Of a DNA stretch of 64,000 bases, positions 17,250 through 24,534 are shown one piece after another. The stretch spans positions 87,864 to 151,863 of the forward strand of contig NZ_SIJK02000008.1 of the NCBI RefSeq assembly GCF_004762035.2, given 5' to 3'. Under the pieces are notes generated by a model. The model was not told the DNA's origin, made no database searches, and worked only from the letters and a program-made list of their open reading frames with translations. Both the position numbers and the translations under genes were made by a program. The stretch is from Candidatus Chloroploca mongolica (lineage in GTDB: Bacteria; Chloroflexota; Chloroflexia; Chloroflexales; Chloroflexaceae). Each line of letters opens with the position of its first letter. The first letter of the stretch is position 1.

Positions 17250-17909
17250 CTACCCTTCGAGGCGAGGACGTTCAGGTTCCTGAACTAACTGCGCCCGAAC
17301 TTCATCCGGCAGATCCATCGCCGTCGCATCACCCTGGATCACATAATGGAAGTTCCCAACTCCTACCGCACGCATCAACTGCGCCATCACCTTTTCCACA
17401 TTATCGTAGGGACCATTGACAAAAAAGGGCTTGCCTTCCTCACTTCCCGTTGGCACCTCAACGCTACACGTCTCGGGTGACGTTGCCAGCAACAGCAACT
17501 CAGCCTGGGCAAAGATCGGGTCAGGCTTGAAGCCTAGGTTGGCGGCATAATTCACGCCCGTAAAGATAATCTTGGCGGCCAGATTGGGATCGGCTCGCTC
17601 CATTGGCCGCACCCCGAGCATATGTGCCCGCAGGCCAGCATTGTACTCGTTGACATCCTTGTGCAACTTGACCTGCGCACTCTTGACCCCAAGGCAGCCA
17701 AGGTCAACCAGGAAACTTGCCGCCGCGATTTTGCCCGATGTAGGCGAACGGCGCGCAAAGAGGATCGTCGTCAGAGCCCCTGGTTTTTCCCAGCCCGTCG
17801 ACAACAACGCCTCATACACCGGCCAATCGCGGGCAATCGCCATCCCGCCAACGGGCCTGGCCGCAAGCCCACCCTCAGCACCCGCTTTCTCACGTTTCTT
17901 CTTGCCCAT
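17250..17909 (-). CDS. Hypothetical protein, conserved-looking, 219 aa
   Basis: I do not recognise this family. The protein starts with a very basic stretch (MGKKKREKAG). It then has a globular alpha/beta region with WPVYEALLSTGWEKPGALTT, an IAAASFLVDLGCLGVKSAQV segment and KPFFVNGPYDNVEKVMAQL near the C-terminus. It has no signal peptide, membrane helix or known nucleotide-binding motif. It is the first gene of an apparent two-gene operon with the glycosyltransferase 8 bases downstream. A functional link to glycosylation is possible, but the context alone does not establish it. Confidence 0.7.
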   Translation of the reverse strand: MGKKKREKAGAEGGLAARPVGGMAIARDWPVYEALLSTGWEKPGALTTILFARRSPTSGKIAAASFLVDLGCLGVKSAQVKLHKDVNEYNAGLRAHMLGVRPMERADPNLAAKIIFTGVNYAANLGFKPDPIFAQAELLLLATSPETCSVEVPTGSEEGKPFFVNGPYDNVEKVMAQLMRAVGVGNFHYVIQGDATAMDLPDEVRAQLVQEPERPRLEG

Positions 17910-17940
17910 AAAATCGCCCTCACCCCAGGTTTCAGCTGCA

Positions 17941-18078
17941 CGTTAAACGCAATACCATTCACAGAAGCTCACGCGAAGGCGCGAAGGGTTAGCGAACGCA
18001 CCTACACTAAAAACTTTGCGCCTCTGCGCCTTTGCGTCACATCTTCTTCCTCTGCGCCTCTGCGCCTTTGCGTCAAAT
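17941..18078. repeat. Interspersed CTCACGCGAAGGCGCGAAGG / GCGCCTTTGCGTCA repeat
   Basis: Copy of the repeat family best seen at 54955-55230. It has a GCAATACC end, the GAAGCTCACGCGAAGGCGCG block, GGTTAGCGAACGCACCTAC, then two runs of GCGCCTCTGCGCCTTTGCGTCA. The left and right GC-rich blocks are mutually complementary, so the unit can fold as a long hairpin in the gap between the hypothetical gene and bcp. Confidence 0.65.
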
Positions 18079-18083
18079 CATCC

Positions 18084-18551
18084 TCACCCCAACGCCGCAA
18101 CGGCATTCGTCACACTCTCAGCAGGCTTCACCTTGCGTGCGGCCTCGATCACGACACCAGCTTCATCAATCACAAAGTGTGAGCGCTCGATCCCCATATA
18201 CTTCTTGCCATACATCGACTTCTCAACCCACACCCCATACGCCTCGGCGACCGTATGCTGGTCATCAACGAGCAACGTAAACGGCAGATTGTGTTTCGTC
18301 TTGAACTTCTGGTGCGCCTTCACGCCATCGGGGCTTACACCCAGCACCACTGCATTCTTCTCCTCAATCGTCGGATACGTATCGCGAAAGCCACACGCCT
18401 GGGTCGTACAGCCCGACGTATCATCTTTCGGATAGAAATAGAGGATCACCTTCTTCCCACGAAAATCCGACAACTTGACCGGCTCACCCGTCTCACTCAC
18501 AATCTCAAAGTCGGGCGCCATCTCCCCGACCTGAACCTTCGGCTCAGACAT
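18084..18551 (-). CDS. bcp: Thioredoxin-dependent peroxiredoxin, Bcp/PrxQ type
   Basis: Thiol peroxidase of 155 aa reducing H2O2 and organic hydroperoxides in the cytoplasm. The peroxidatic cysteine lies in DDTSGCTTQACGFRD, with the resolving cysteine five residues later, the C-x4-C arrangement of atypical 2-Cys PrxQ/Bcp. The thioredoxin fold is marked by KKVILYFYPKDDT and a C-terminal HFVIDEAG strand. AAGGAGGGG ends about 4 bases before the ATG, a strong ribosome-binding site. It is flanked on both sides by interspersed repeats and appears monocistronic. Confidence 0.93.
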   Translation of the reverse strand: MSEPKVQVGEMAPDFEIVSETGEPVKLSDFRGKKVILYFYPKDDTSGCTTQACGFRDTYPTIEEKNAVVLGVSPDGVKAHQKFKTKHNLPFTLLVDDQHTVAEAYGVWVEKSMYGKKYMGIERSHFVIDEAGVVIEAARKVKPAESVTNAVAALG

Positions 18552-18599
18552 TGTCCCCTCCTTGTAAAACTGTGACCGACTCTCTCCATTTTACCTGAA

Positions 18600-18735
18600 A
18601 TCGGGAGCAGAGGCGCAGAGGGGTTTTAACGCAGAGGCGCAGAGGCGCAGAGGCGCAGAGAGATCTATAATACAGAACTTTGCGCCCCTGCGCCTTTGCG
18701 TCAAAAACGTTGCGCCTTTGCGTCAAAAACGGGGT
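18600..18735. repeat. Interspersed GCAGAGGCGCAGAG / GCGCCTTTGCGTCAAAAACG repeat cluster
   Basis: Tandem GCAGAGGCGCAGAGGCG units (18605-18660) face complementary CTTTGCGCC..GCGCCTTTGCGTCAAAAACG units (18680-18730), allowing a long imperfect hairpin. The last unit supplies the TTGCGT that sits as a candidate -35 for the restriction-modification gene. Confidence 0.6.
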
Positions 18736-18745
18736 ATGCTATACT
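18718..18745 (+). promoter_or_regulatory. Candidate sigma70-type promoter of the R-M gene
   Basis: TTGCGT (18718-18723), 16-base spacer, TATACT (18740-18745) with an upstream TGC that makes an extended -10. The predicted start near 18752 leaves about 29 bases before the ATG at 18781. The -35 is the terminal part of the interspersed repeat. Confidence 0.5.
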
Positions 18746-18780
18746 TGCCAAGGCGTCGCACTGTGTCCCCGAGGCCGTGT

Positions 18781-21700
18781 ATGGATATCGTTGCCACCTA
18801 TCTCCGCGATCTCCGTGATATTCGCTCTTCTGGCTCTGCGGTCAAAGAGACGTCGTTTTATCCGGCGCTTAGTACGCTGCTCAATGCGGTCGGCGCTGAG
18901 TTGCGCCCGCGGGTGCGCTGTGTCCTGACGCTGAAGAATCGCGGTGCGGGCATCCCTGATGGCGGTCTTTTTACCGCTGATCAGATTGGTCGCCACGCGC
19001 CTTCCGATGCTTTTCCCGCGCCGCTGCCTGCCCGTGGGGTGCTTGAGGTGAAGGGGGCCGGCGATGATGTGGCGGCGATTGCCCGTAGTCCGCAGGTTCA
19101 GAAGTACCTCGACGGGTATGGTCAGGTGCTGGTGACGAATTATCGCGATTTTGTGCTCGTTGGGCGCGATGCCCACGGTCGCCCGCTGCCCCAGGAGCGC
19201 TATCGCCTCGCGGCGACCGAGGCGGAGTTCTGGGCGCAGGTTGCTGATCCGGTGGTGTTTGCCGCGATCCACCGCGAGCGTTTGGTTGAGTATCTCAAGC
19301 GGGTGTTGCTTGCTGCCGCCCCTTTGACGAGCCCCGCCGATGTGGCTTGGTTCCTCGCCTCGTATGCCCGCGATGCCCGGATGCGCGTTGAGCATTCGCA
19401 GTTGCCTGCGCTCAAGCAGGTGCGCAAGGCGCTGGAGGAGGCGCTTGGCATTAGCTTCAACGAGCAGCGCGGCGACCATTTCTTTCGCTCGACGCTGATC
19501 CAGACGCTCTTTTATGGCGTCTTTTCGGCCTGGGTGCTCTGGCACCACGAGGATCCTGAGCGCAGCGATAGCTTCGATTGGCGTCTGGCGCAGTACTACC
19601 TGCACGTCCCGGTGCTCCAGGCGCTCTTTAGCCAGATTTCGACGCCTCAGCGCCTTAGGCCGCTTGGTTTGATGGAGGTGCTGGACTGGACCGGCGCGGC
19701 GCTCAATCGGGTCGAGCGGGGCGCGTTTTTCGCTCGCTTCGATACCGGCCATGCCGTGCAGTACTTCTACGAGCCCTTTCTCGAAGCTTTTGACCCCGAG
19801 CTACGCAAGGATCTGGGGGTCTGGTATACGCCGCCCGAGGTGGTGCGTTATATGGTCGCCCGCGTTGATGCCGCCCTGCGCGACGAGTTGGGGGTGGCCG
19901 ATGGTCTGGCTGACCCCAGTGTGATCGTGCTCGACCCTTGCACCGGCACCGGGGCGTATGTCGCCGAGGTGCTGCGCCAGATTGCGGCGACGCTGCGGGC
20001 CAGGGGCGAGGATGCGCTGCTGGGCCAGGATGTCAAGCGCGCGGCGCTGAGCCGGGTCTTTGGCTTTGAGTTGCTGCCGGCGCCTTTTGTCGTTGCGCAC
20101 CTTCAGATTGGCTTGCTGCTGCAGCAACTCGGTGCGCCGCTCGCCGACGACGAGCGCGTCGGCGTCTACTTGACCAACGCGCTCACCGGCTGGGAGCCGC
20201 CGGACGATCCGAAGCAGGCCGTCCAGCTGCGCTTCCCCGGTCTCCCCGAACTCCAGGACGAGCGCGACCAGGCCGAGCAGATCAAACGTGGGGCGCCCAT
20301 CCTGGTCATCCTCGGCAACCCGCCCTACTCTGGCTACGCCGGCATTGCGCGCATCGAAGAGGAGCGCGATCTCTCCCATGCCTATCGCACGACCAAGCGC
20401 GCCCCGGCACCGCAGGGCCAGGGGCTCAACGACCTCTATGTGCGCTTCTTTCGCATGGCCGAACGCCAGATCGTCGAAACCAGTCGGCGCGGCGTCGTCT
20501 GCTACATCTCGAACTACTCCTGGCTCGACGGACTCTCGTTCACCGGCATGCGCGAGCGCTACCTGGAGGTCTTTGACCGGATTTGGATCGACTCGCTCAA
20601 CGGCGACAAGTACCGCACCGGCAAGCTGACGCCCGACGGCCAACCCGATCCCAGCGTCTTCTCGACCGACTTCAACCGCGAAGGCATTCAGGTCGGCACG
20701 GCGATTGCGCTGATGGTGCGACGAGGGCCGCAGCCCAAAGAGGCAGCGATCGCCTTTCGCAACTTCTGGGGCCGCGAAAAACGCACCGAATTGGACACCG
20801 CAGCCACGAAGCCAGACACCACCGCTGCCTATCAACTGCTTGACCCGCCCGCGCCGCTGGGCTTCCCCTTCCAGCCAGCGCAGGTGCAGGCTGATTACTT
20901 GAACTGGCCGCTGCTGCCTAATCTCTTCCCCGCTTCCTTTCCTGGGGTCAAGACCAGTCGTGATGATGTGCTGGTGGCAATTGACCGCGAGCGCCTGATC
21001 GAGCGCATGCGACAGTACTTTGACGCGCAGATCAGCCACGCCGAAATGGCCCGGATTGCGCCTGGGGTTATGGAGCCCGGTGCCAGATTCGATCCCATCG
21101 CCACCCGCGATTACCTCTGCAAACGCGGCTTCCTGCACCAGAACATCGTGCGCTACTGCTACCGACCGTTTGACGTGCGCTGGCTCTATTGGGAGCCGGA
21201 AACCAAGCTGCTGGATGAAAAGCGTAGCGACTACTTCCCGCACGTTTTTGCGGGCAATGTGTTCCTGTTCACTACAGGGCGAACCCGGAAAGATGAGATT
21301 GAGCCTGCCTTGCCTATCCGCATCCTGAGTGATTTGAACTGTATGGATAGTGGCTCTAGGGGTTTCCCGTTGTACCTCAAGACACCGCTATTTGATAGCG
21401 AGAGCCCGGGTGGGGAGTCAGTGAATCTTAGCACGACAGCTCGAAAATATATTTCTGAGCATAGCTTATCGGCTTCTCACCTGTTCTATCATTGCTTGGC
21501 AATCCTGCATTCATCACAGTATCGCAATGAGAATCGTGACGCTCTACGAGGGGACTGGCCGCGCATCCCGCTGCCAGCCACGAGCGCAGCGCTGCTCACT
21601 TCAGCGGAACTCGGGCGACAGATCGCAGCGCTGCTCGACAGCGAACACCCGGTAGCCGGCGTCACCAGCGGCGCACCCCGTGACGAACTGCGCCCCATCG

Positions 21701-22143
21701 GCATCCTAAGCATCATCGGAGGCGGGCAGATCAACCCGAGCGCCGGCGACCTCGACCTCACCGCAGGCTGGGGCTACGCCGGACGCGGCGGCATCACCAT
21801 GCCCGGCAAAGGCCGCGTCGTCGAACGCGCCGCCAGCGAGGGCGAAAGCTGTCCCGCACTCGGCCTCGCTGCGGGTGGAACAACGCTCGACATCTACCTG
21901 AACGACCGCGTCTACTGGCGCAACATCCCGCCAAACATCTGGGCCTACACCATCGGCGGCTACCAAGTGCTCAAAAAATGGCTCAGCTACCGCGAACGCC
22001 CGCTACTCGGACGCAGCCTCAGCATCGACGAAGCCCGCGAAGTCCGCGACATCGCCCGGCGCATCGCCGCCATCCTACTGCTGGAACCCACGCTCGACGC
22101 CAACTACCGCGCAGTGACGGAGGCAACGCATGGGTGGAAGTGA
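18781..22143 (+). CDS. Single-chain type ISP/IIG-like restriction-modification enzyme (nuclease-methylase-specificity)
   Basis: Probable DNA restriction and N6-adenine methylation enzyme in one polypeptide of 1120 aa. The N-terminus has a PD-(D/E)xK-like set: IPDGG with Asp60, then LEVKG with Glu89 and Lys91. The gamma-class methylase core has motif I DPCTGTGAY near residue 385 and catalytic NPPY at 513-516, preceded by the usual GVWYTPPEVVRYMV lead-in. The C-terminal 300 residues look like the type ISP specificity domain (YTIGGYQVLKKWLSYRERP). Classical type ISP enzymes carry a helicase between nuclease and methylase; none is seen here. The start at 18781 fits the promoter; a longer frame upstream is repeat-derived. 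It stands alone with no separate S subunit. Confidence 0.82.
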   Translation: MDIVATYLRDLRDIRSSGSAVKETSFYPALSTLLNAVGAELRPRVRCVLTLKNRGAGIPDGGLFTADQIGRHAPSDAFPAPLPARGVLEVKGAGDDVAAIARSPQVQKYLDGYGQVLVTNYRDFVLVGRDAHGRPLPQERYRLAATEAEFWAQVADPVVFAAIHRERLVEYLKRVLLAAAPLTSPADVAWFLASYARDARMRVEHSQLPALKQVRKALEEALGISFNEQRGDHFFRSTLIQTLFYGVFSAWVLWHHEDPERSDSFDWRLAQYYLHVPVLQALFSQISTPQRLRPLGLMEVLDWTGAALNRVERGAFFARFDTGHAVQYFYEPFLEAFDPELRKDLGVWYTPPEVVRYMVARVDAALRDELGVADGLADPSVIVLDPCTGTGAYVAEVLRQIAATLRARGEDALLGQDVKRAALSRVFGFELLPAPFVVAHLQIGLLLQQLGAPLADDERVGVYLTNALTGWEPPDDPKQAVQLRFPGLPELQDERDQAEQIKRGAPILVILGNPPYSGYAGIARIEEERDLSHAYRTTKRAPAPQGQGLNDLYVRFFRMAERQIVETSRRGVVCYISNYSWLDGLSFTGMRERYLEVFDRIWIDSLNGDKYRTGKLTPDGQPDPSVFSTDFNREGIQVGTAIALMVRRGPQPKEAAIAFRNFWGREKRTELDTAATKPDTTAAYQLLDPPAPLGFPFQPAQVQADYLNWPLLPNLFPASFPGVKTSRDDVLVAIDRERLIERMRQYFDAQISHAEMARIAPGVMEPGARFDPIATRDYLCKRGFLHQNIVRYCYRPFDVRWLYWEPETKLLDEKRSDYFPHVFAGNVFLFTTGRTRKDEIEPALPIRILSDLNCMDSGSRGFPLYLKTPLFDSESPGGESVNLSTTARKYISEHSLSASHLFYHCLAILHSSQYRNENRDALRGDWPRIPLPATSAALLTSAELGRQIAALLDSEHPVAGVTSGAPRDELRPIGILSIIGGGQINPSAGDLDLTAGWGYAGRGGITMPGKGRVVERAASEGESCPALGLAAGGTTLDIYLNDRVYWRNIPPNIWAYTIGGYQVLKKWLSYRERPLLGRSLSIDEAREVRDIARRIAAILLLEPTLDANYRAVTEATHGWK

Positions 22144-22230
22144 GGCAGAGGCGCGGAGGGGTTTTAACGCAGAGGCGCGGAGGCGCAGAGGCGCAGAGGG
22201 ATGAGGAGGTTTGGGGGAGGTTTCACGCGA

Positions 22231-22310
22231 ATGTAGGGGCGCAGCAGCCCATGGCCCCCCCGTCAACAACCGGCCCCTCTCATCGCTGCTGCGCCCCCAG
22301 GCAGCGTTGG
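22231..22310 (+). repeat. 80-bp hairpin repeat, copy 1 (GGGGCGCAGCAG ... CTGCTGCGCCCC)
   Basis: Begins ATGTAGGGGCGCAGCAGCCC and ends CGCCCCCAGGCAGCGTTGG; the inner arms GGGGCGCAGCAG and CTGCTGCGCCCC are reverse complements. The sequence is near-identical to copies at 22563, about 24230 and 24359. Confidence 0.75.
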
Positions 22311-22562
22311 TGGCAGTGGCGCCTTGGCGTCAAAAACGGGCTTGTTTCACGCAAAGGCGCGAAGCACCGGGGCGAATGACGGCAAATGGGCCGATCCCAT
22401 GCCCACGGCAGGGCGCAGCAGCGATGGAGGTGACGTTGCGATCAACCGATGCGTAGGGGCTGCTGCGCCCCTACATGTGGGCACCGGGGTGGTTGACGGC
22501 AACGGATCAATTCCATGCCCACGGCAACGGGCACCGCAATGGATAACGGCGACGGGGCGCGA

Positions 22563-22642
22563 ATGTAGGGGCGCAGCAGCCCATGGCCCCCCCGTCAACA
22601 ACCGGCCCCGCGCATCGCTGCTGCGCCCCCAGGCAGCGTTGG
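22563..22642 (+). repeat. 80-bp hairpin repeat, copy 2
   Basis: Same unit as 22231-22310 with only a few substitutions in the loop (CCCCGCGCATC for CCCCTCTCATC). Confidence 0.75.
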
Positions 22643-22687
22643 TGTCAAAAACGGCGTGGATGTGCTAATGCAAAGTCATTTCGATCG

Positions 22688-22756
22688 TCCGCAGATTACG
22701 CAGATGAGAGCGTCCGCATCTGCGTAATCTGCGTAATCTGCGTAATCTGCGGACTT
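22688..22756. repeat. TCTGCGTAA tandem palindromic cluster
   Basis: GTCCGCAGATTACGCAGATG at the left is the reverse complement of units in the right half, where TCTGCGTAA is repeated three times before ATCTGCGGAC. The outer arms GTCCGCAGAT / ATCTGCGGAC close a hairpin of about 69 bases. Confidence 0.65.
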
Positions 22757-22832
22757 TATCTAACCCTCCTGGGACTTTGCATCAGCCCTGGGTGAATGTG
22801 ACGCTCTTCGGCAGACATAGTACCTGGGATGC

Positions 22833-22838
22833 TATAAT
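22833..22838 (+). promoter_or_regulatory. Extended -10 upstream of the 88-aa gene
   Basis: TATAAT preceded by TGC (extended -10). The transcript would start near 22845, with GAGGAG at 22880-22885 as the ribosome-binding site of the small gene at 22893. Confidence 0.55.
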
Positions 22839-22892
22839 TGCACCACGCACGACTCGGCACACCGTCTGATGACCCAGACGAGGAGATGAACG

Positions 22893-23159
22893 ATGGCAGC
22901 GTATGGCACGGATTGCTCAGTGACAACCACCGCTCTGCTGATCAACCACTGGCGGACGACTCCGCCCTGGCAGAAGCTAAACGCGATCAACGAGTTGAAC
23001 GAGGCGCTCAAACTCCTGGCGCTGAGTGACCTTCGCCGCCGCCATCCAACCGAATCGGAGGCACAACTCCAGCGCCGCCTGGCGACACGCTGGCTGGGCG
23101 CGGAACTGGCGGATCGAGTCTATGGACCAATGACTGAGGGCGCTGATGCAGCCGACTGA
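22893..23159 (+). CDS. Small helical protein, first gene of a two-gene nucleotidyltransferase-like pair
   Basis: An 88-aa soluble, mostly helical protein (WQKLNAINELNEALKLLALS, RRRHPTESEAQLQRRLATRW). From memory of Chloroflexota and cyanobacterial genomes, such proteins sit directly before a nucleotidyltransferase-fold gene and resemble small partners of toxin-antitoxin-like pairs; this is recall, not a search. GAGGAG lies 7 bases before the ATG and a promoter sits 55 bases upstream, so the gene itself looks intact. Its 3' end overlaps the start (ATG 23146) of a degraded partner gene. Confidence 0.7.
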   Translation: MAAYGTDCSVTTTALLINHWRTTPPWQKLNAINELNEALKLLALSDLRRRHPTESEAQLQRRLATRWLGAELADRVYGPMTEGADAAD

Positions 23160-23485
23160 AGTCTTGCTTCTCGCAATTCGCCCGGCGTATTGCTCAGACG
23201 GTCGCAATCAATCCCGAGCGGCACGCTTACTTTGTGAGCCCAGAAGATATTATTCTGATCAAACTGGAATGGTATCGCATGTCGCAAGGCATACTTGATC
23301 GCCAGTGGAGCGACGTGCAGTCGGTGCTTGCCACGCAGGAGAGCACGCTCGATACCGCGTATCTGCGCCATTGGGCCACGCAACTCGCGATCGCTGACCT
23401 CCTCGATGCCGCACTGCATGGGGTGCCACCACCACGGTTGACGCAACCAGACGGTGACTCGCAGCAGCTACGCCTGGATCTGTGA
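23146..23485 (+). pseudogene. Internally deleted nucleotidyltransferase-like partner gene
   Basis: ATG 23146 overlaps the 88-aa gene by 14 bases and begins MQPTEVLLLAI, a plausible start for the second gene of the pair. After about 11 codons the match jumps to another frame. That frame reads SQFARRIAQTVAINPERHAY and then SPEDIILIKLEWYRM to a stop at 23485, typical of the C-terminal third of this family. The intervening roughly 100 codons, which would hold the nucleotidyltransferase G-G-S and D-x-D motifs, are absent. A separate GTG start at 23234 could still give an 83-aa C-terminal fragment, but without the catalytic region. Confidence 0.65.
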
Positions 23486-23572
23486 CTGGTTGAGACAGCC
23501 GGGCACTGGGGCGTATCATACGGCGATGCGTTGAGCCGTCTGGAACGTACATTTGCTGACATCCTCCCAGCT

Positions 23573-23960
23573 GTGTCATGCTGAGTATCAAATGGCCTGT
23601 GGGCCAGTGATGCCGTGAGCAACCAGAGTGTTGCACCGGCCCGCCCATGTCACCCCGAACGAACGTGAGGGGTCTTCCATGCCGATCCGTGCAGATTCCT
23701 CGAACGCCGCCCTTGTCACCCCGAACGAACGTGAGGGGTCTTCCATGCCGATCCGTGCAGATTCCTCACTGCGCCTGCGGCTCCGTTCGGCATGACCGTG
23801 GCGCCGTTGCGCTCCGCGCATGAGGTTTTGTTGCTGAGGAGCGCAGCGAAGCATCTCTGCCGTGGGGAAGCCTGAGACCCTTCGCTCCGCTCCTGATAAC
23901 ATCCTTGAATGTTAGCACGGTGCCACTGGCCCGCGGGCCATTTCGTACTCAGGGTGACAC
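23573..23960 (+). mobile_element. MITE-like palindromic element with internal duplication
   Basis: The ends GTGTCATGCTGAGTA (from 23573) and TACTCAGGGTGACAC (ending 23960) are imperfect inverted repeats. Internally it carries GGCC-rich palindromes at both ends and a tandem duplication of the CACCCCGAACGAACGTGAGG ... GATTCCTC block (about 23652-23703 and 23717-23769). It is related to 13089-13363 and to the window's first 86 bases. It has no transposase. Confidence 0.6.
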
Positions 23961-24229
23961 AACATCAGAAAACTTCTGTTCCAGCGCCAATCCATGCCCA
24001 CGGCAGGGCGGGCACCGGGGCGAATGACGGCCATCAGACCAATCCCATGCCCACGGTAGGGCGCAGCAGCGATGGAGGTGGCGTTGCGATGAACCGATGC
24101 GCAGGGGCTGCTGCGCCCCTACATGTGCCGGCACCGGGGGGGATGATGGCGACGGGGATGGATGGGGCCGATCCCTATCGTGGGGTGATCACGGCGACGG
24201 GGCGGGTACCAGGGCGATGGAAGGCCGGG

Positions 24230-24307
24230 TGTAGGGGCGCAGCAGCCCATAGGCCCGCCCGTCAACAACAGGCCCCTGTCATCGCTGCTGCGCCCCCACG
24301 CAGCGTT
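24230..24307 (+). repeat. 80-bp hairpin repeat, copy 3
   Basis: Same GTAGGGGCGCAGCAGCCCAT ... GCTGCTGCGCCCCC hairpin as at 22231, with CCCGCCCGTCAACAACAGG in the loop. It is followed directly by a GCGTTGCGTCAAAAACAGG fragment of the other repeat family. Confidence 0.75.
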
Positions 24308-24358
24308 GCGTCAAAAACAGGGTGAATCTGACGCAAAGGCGCGCATGCATGGGTGCGA

Positions 24359-24438
24359 ATGTAGGGGCGCAGCAGCCCATGGCCCGCCCGTCAACAACAG
24401 GCCCCTCGCATCGCTGCTGCGCCCCCGGGCAGCGTTGG
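24359..24438 (+). repeat. 80-bp hairpin repeat, copy 4
   Basis: Near-identical to copy 3, ending CGCCCCCGGGCAGCGTTGG. Confidence 0.75.
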
Positions 24439-24505
24439 TGACGGAACCCGCCCTGCACCCCCAGATGTACCCTCGTTCAGCCTCAACTGGTTACAAAACC
24501 CTTTA

Positions 24506-24532
24506 CAGTGTCAAAAAGACAAAAAGACAAAA
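24506..24532. repeat. AAAAAGAC short tandem repeat at the 3' end of the NACHT-FGE gene
   Basis: Three tandem AAAAAGAC-like units (the last reads AAAAAGTC) sit immediately downstream, in gene orientation, of the NACHT-FGE stop codon. In RNA sense they give U-rich runs, but no stable hairpin precedes them. Length change here could alter the serine-rich C-terminal tail by shifting the stop. Confidence 0.5.
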
Positions 24533-24534
24533 AG

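Larger units (their letters stand above)
22144..22892. other. Repeat-rich non-coding stretch downstream of the R-M gene
   Basis: About 750 bases with no recognisable gene. Contents are GCAGAGGCGCGGAGG units (22145-22200), two 80-bp hairpin repeats (22231-22310 and 22563-22642), an inverted GGGGCTGCTGCGCCCC unit near 22453-22479, a TCTGCGTAA palindromic cluster (22688-22756), and a promoter for the small gene at 22893. Confidence 0.6.
23486..24534. other. One-kilobase repeat block before the NACHT-FGE gene
   Basis: No gene is recognised. It holds the 23573-23960 palindromic element, two more copies of the 80-bp hairpin repeat (about 24230-24307 and 24359-24438), an inverted GGGGCTGCTGCGCCCC unit near 24106-24130, GCGTTGCGTCAAAAACAGG-type fragments near 24303, and a short AAAAAGAC tandem array at 24506-24532. 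Confidence 0.6.

Noticed and set aside
19801-21243. A 480-codon minus-strand open frame inside the restriction-modification gene
   Set aside because: It lies opposite the methylase core with its NPPY and DPCTGTG motifs; high GC makes antisense frames open. No domain is recognisable in the antisense product.
22144-22890. CRISPR array, suspected from repeated hairpins
   Set aside because: Repeats are 80 bp, unevenly spaced, palindromic over their whole length and without uniform spacers; no cas genes nearby.
23234-23485. Independent 83-aa gene starting at GTG
   Set aside because: Open codons continue upstream and match the expected family sequence (NPERHAYF), so this is the tail of a larger, deleted gene rather than a separate gene.
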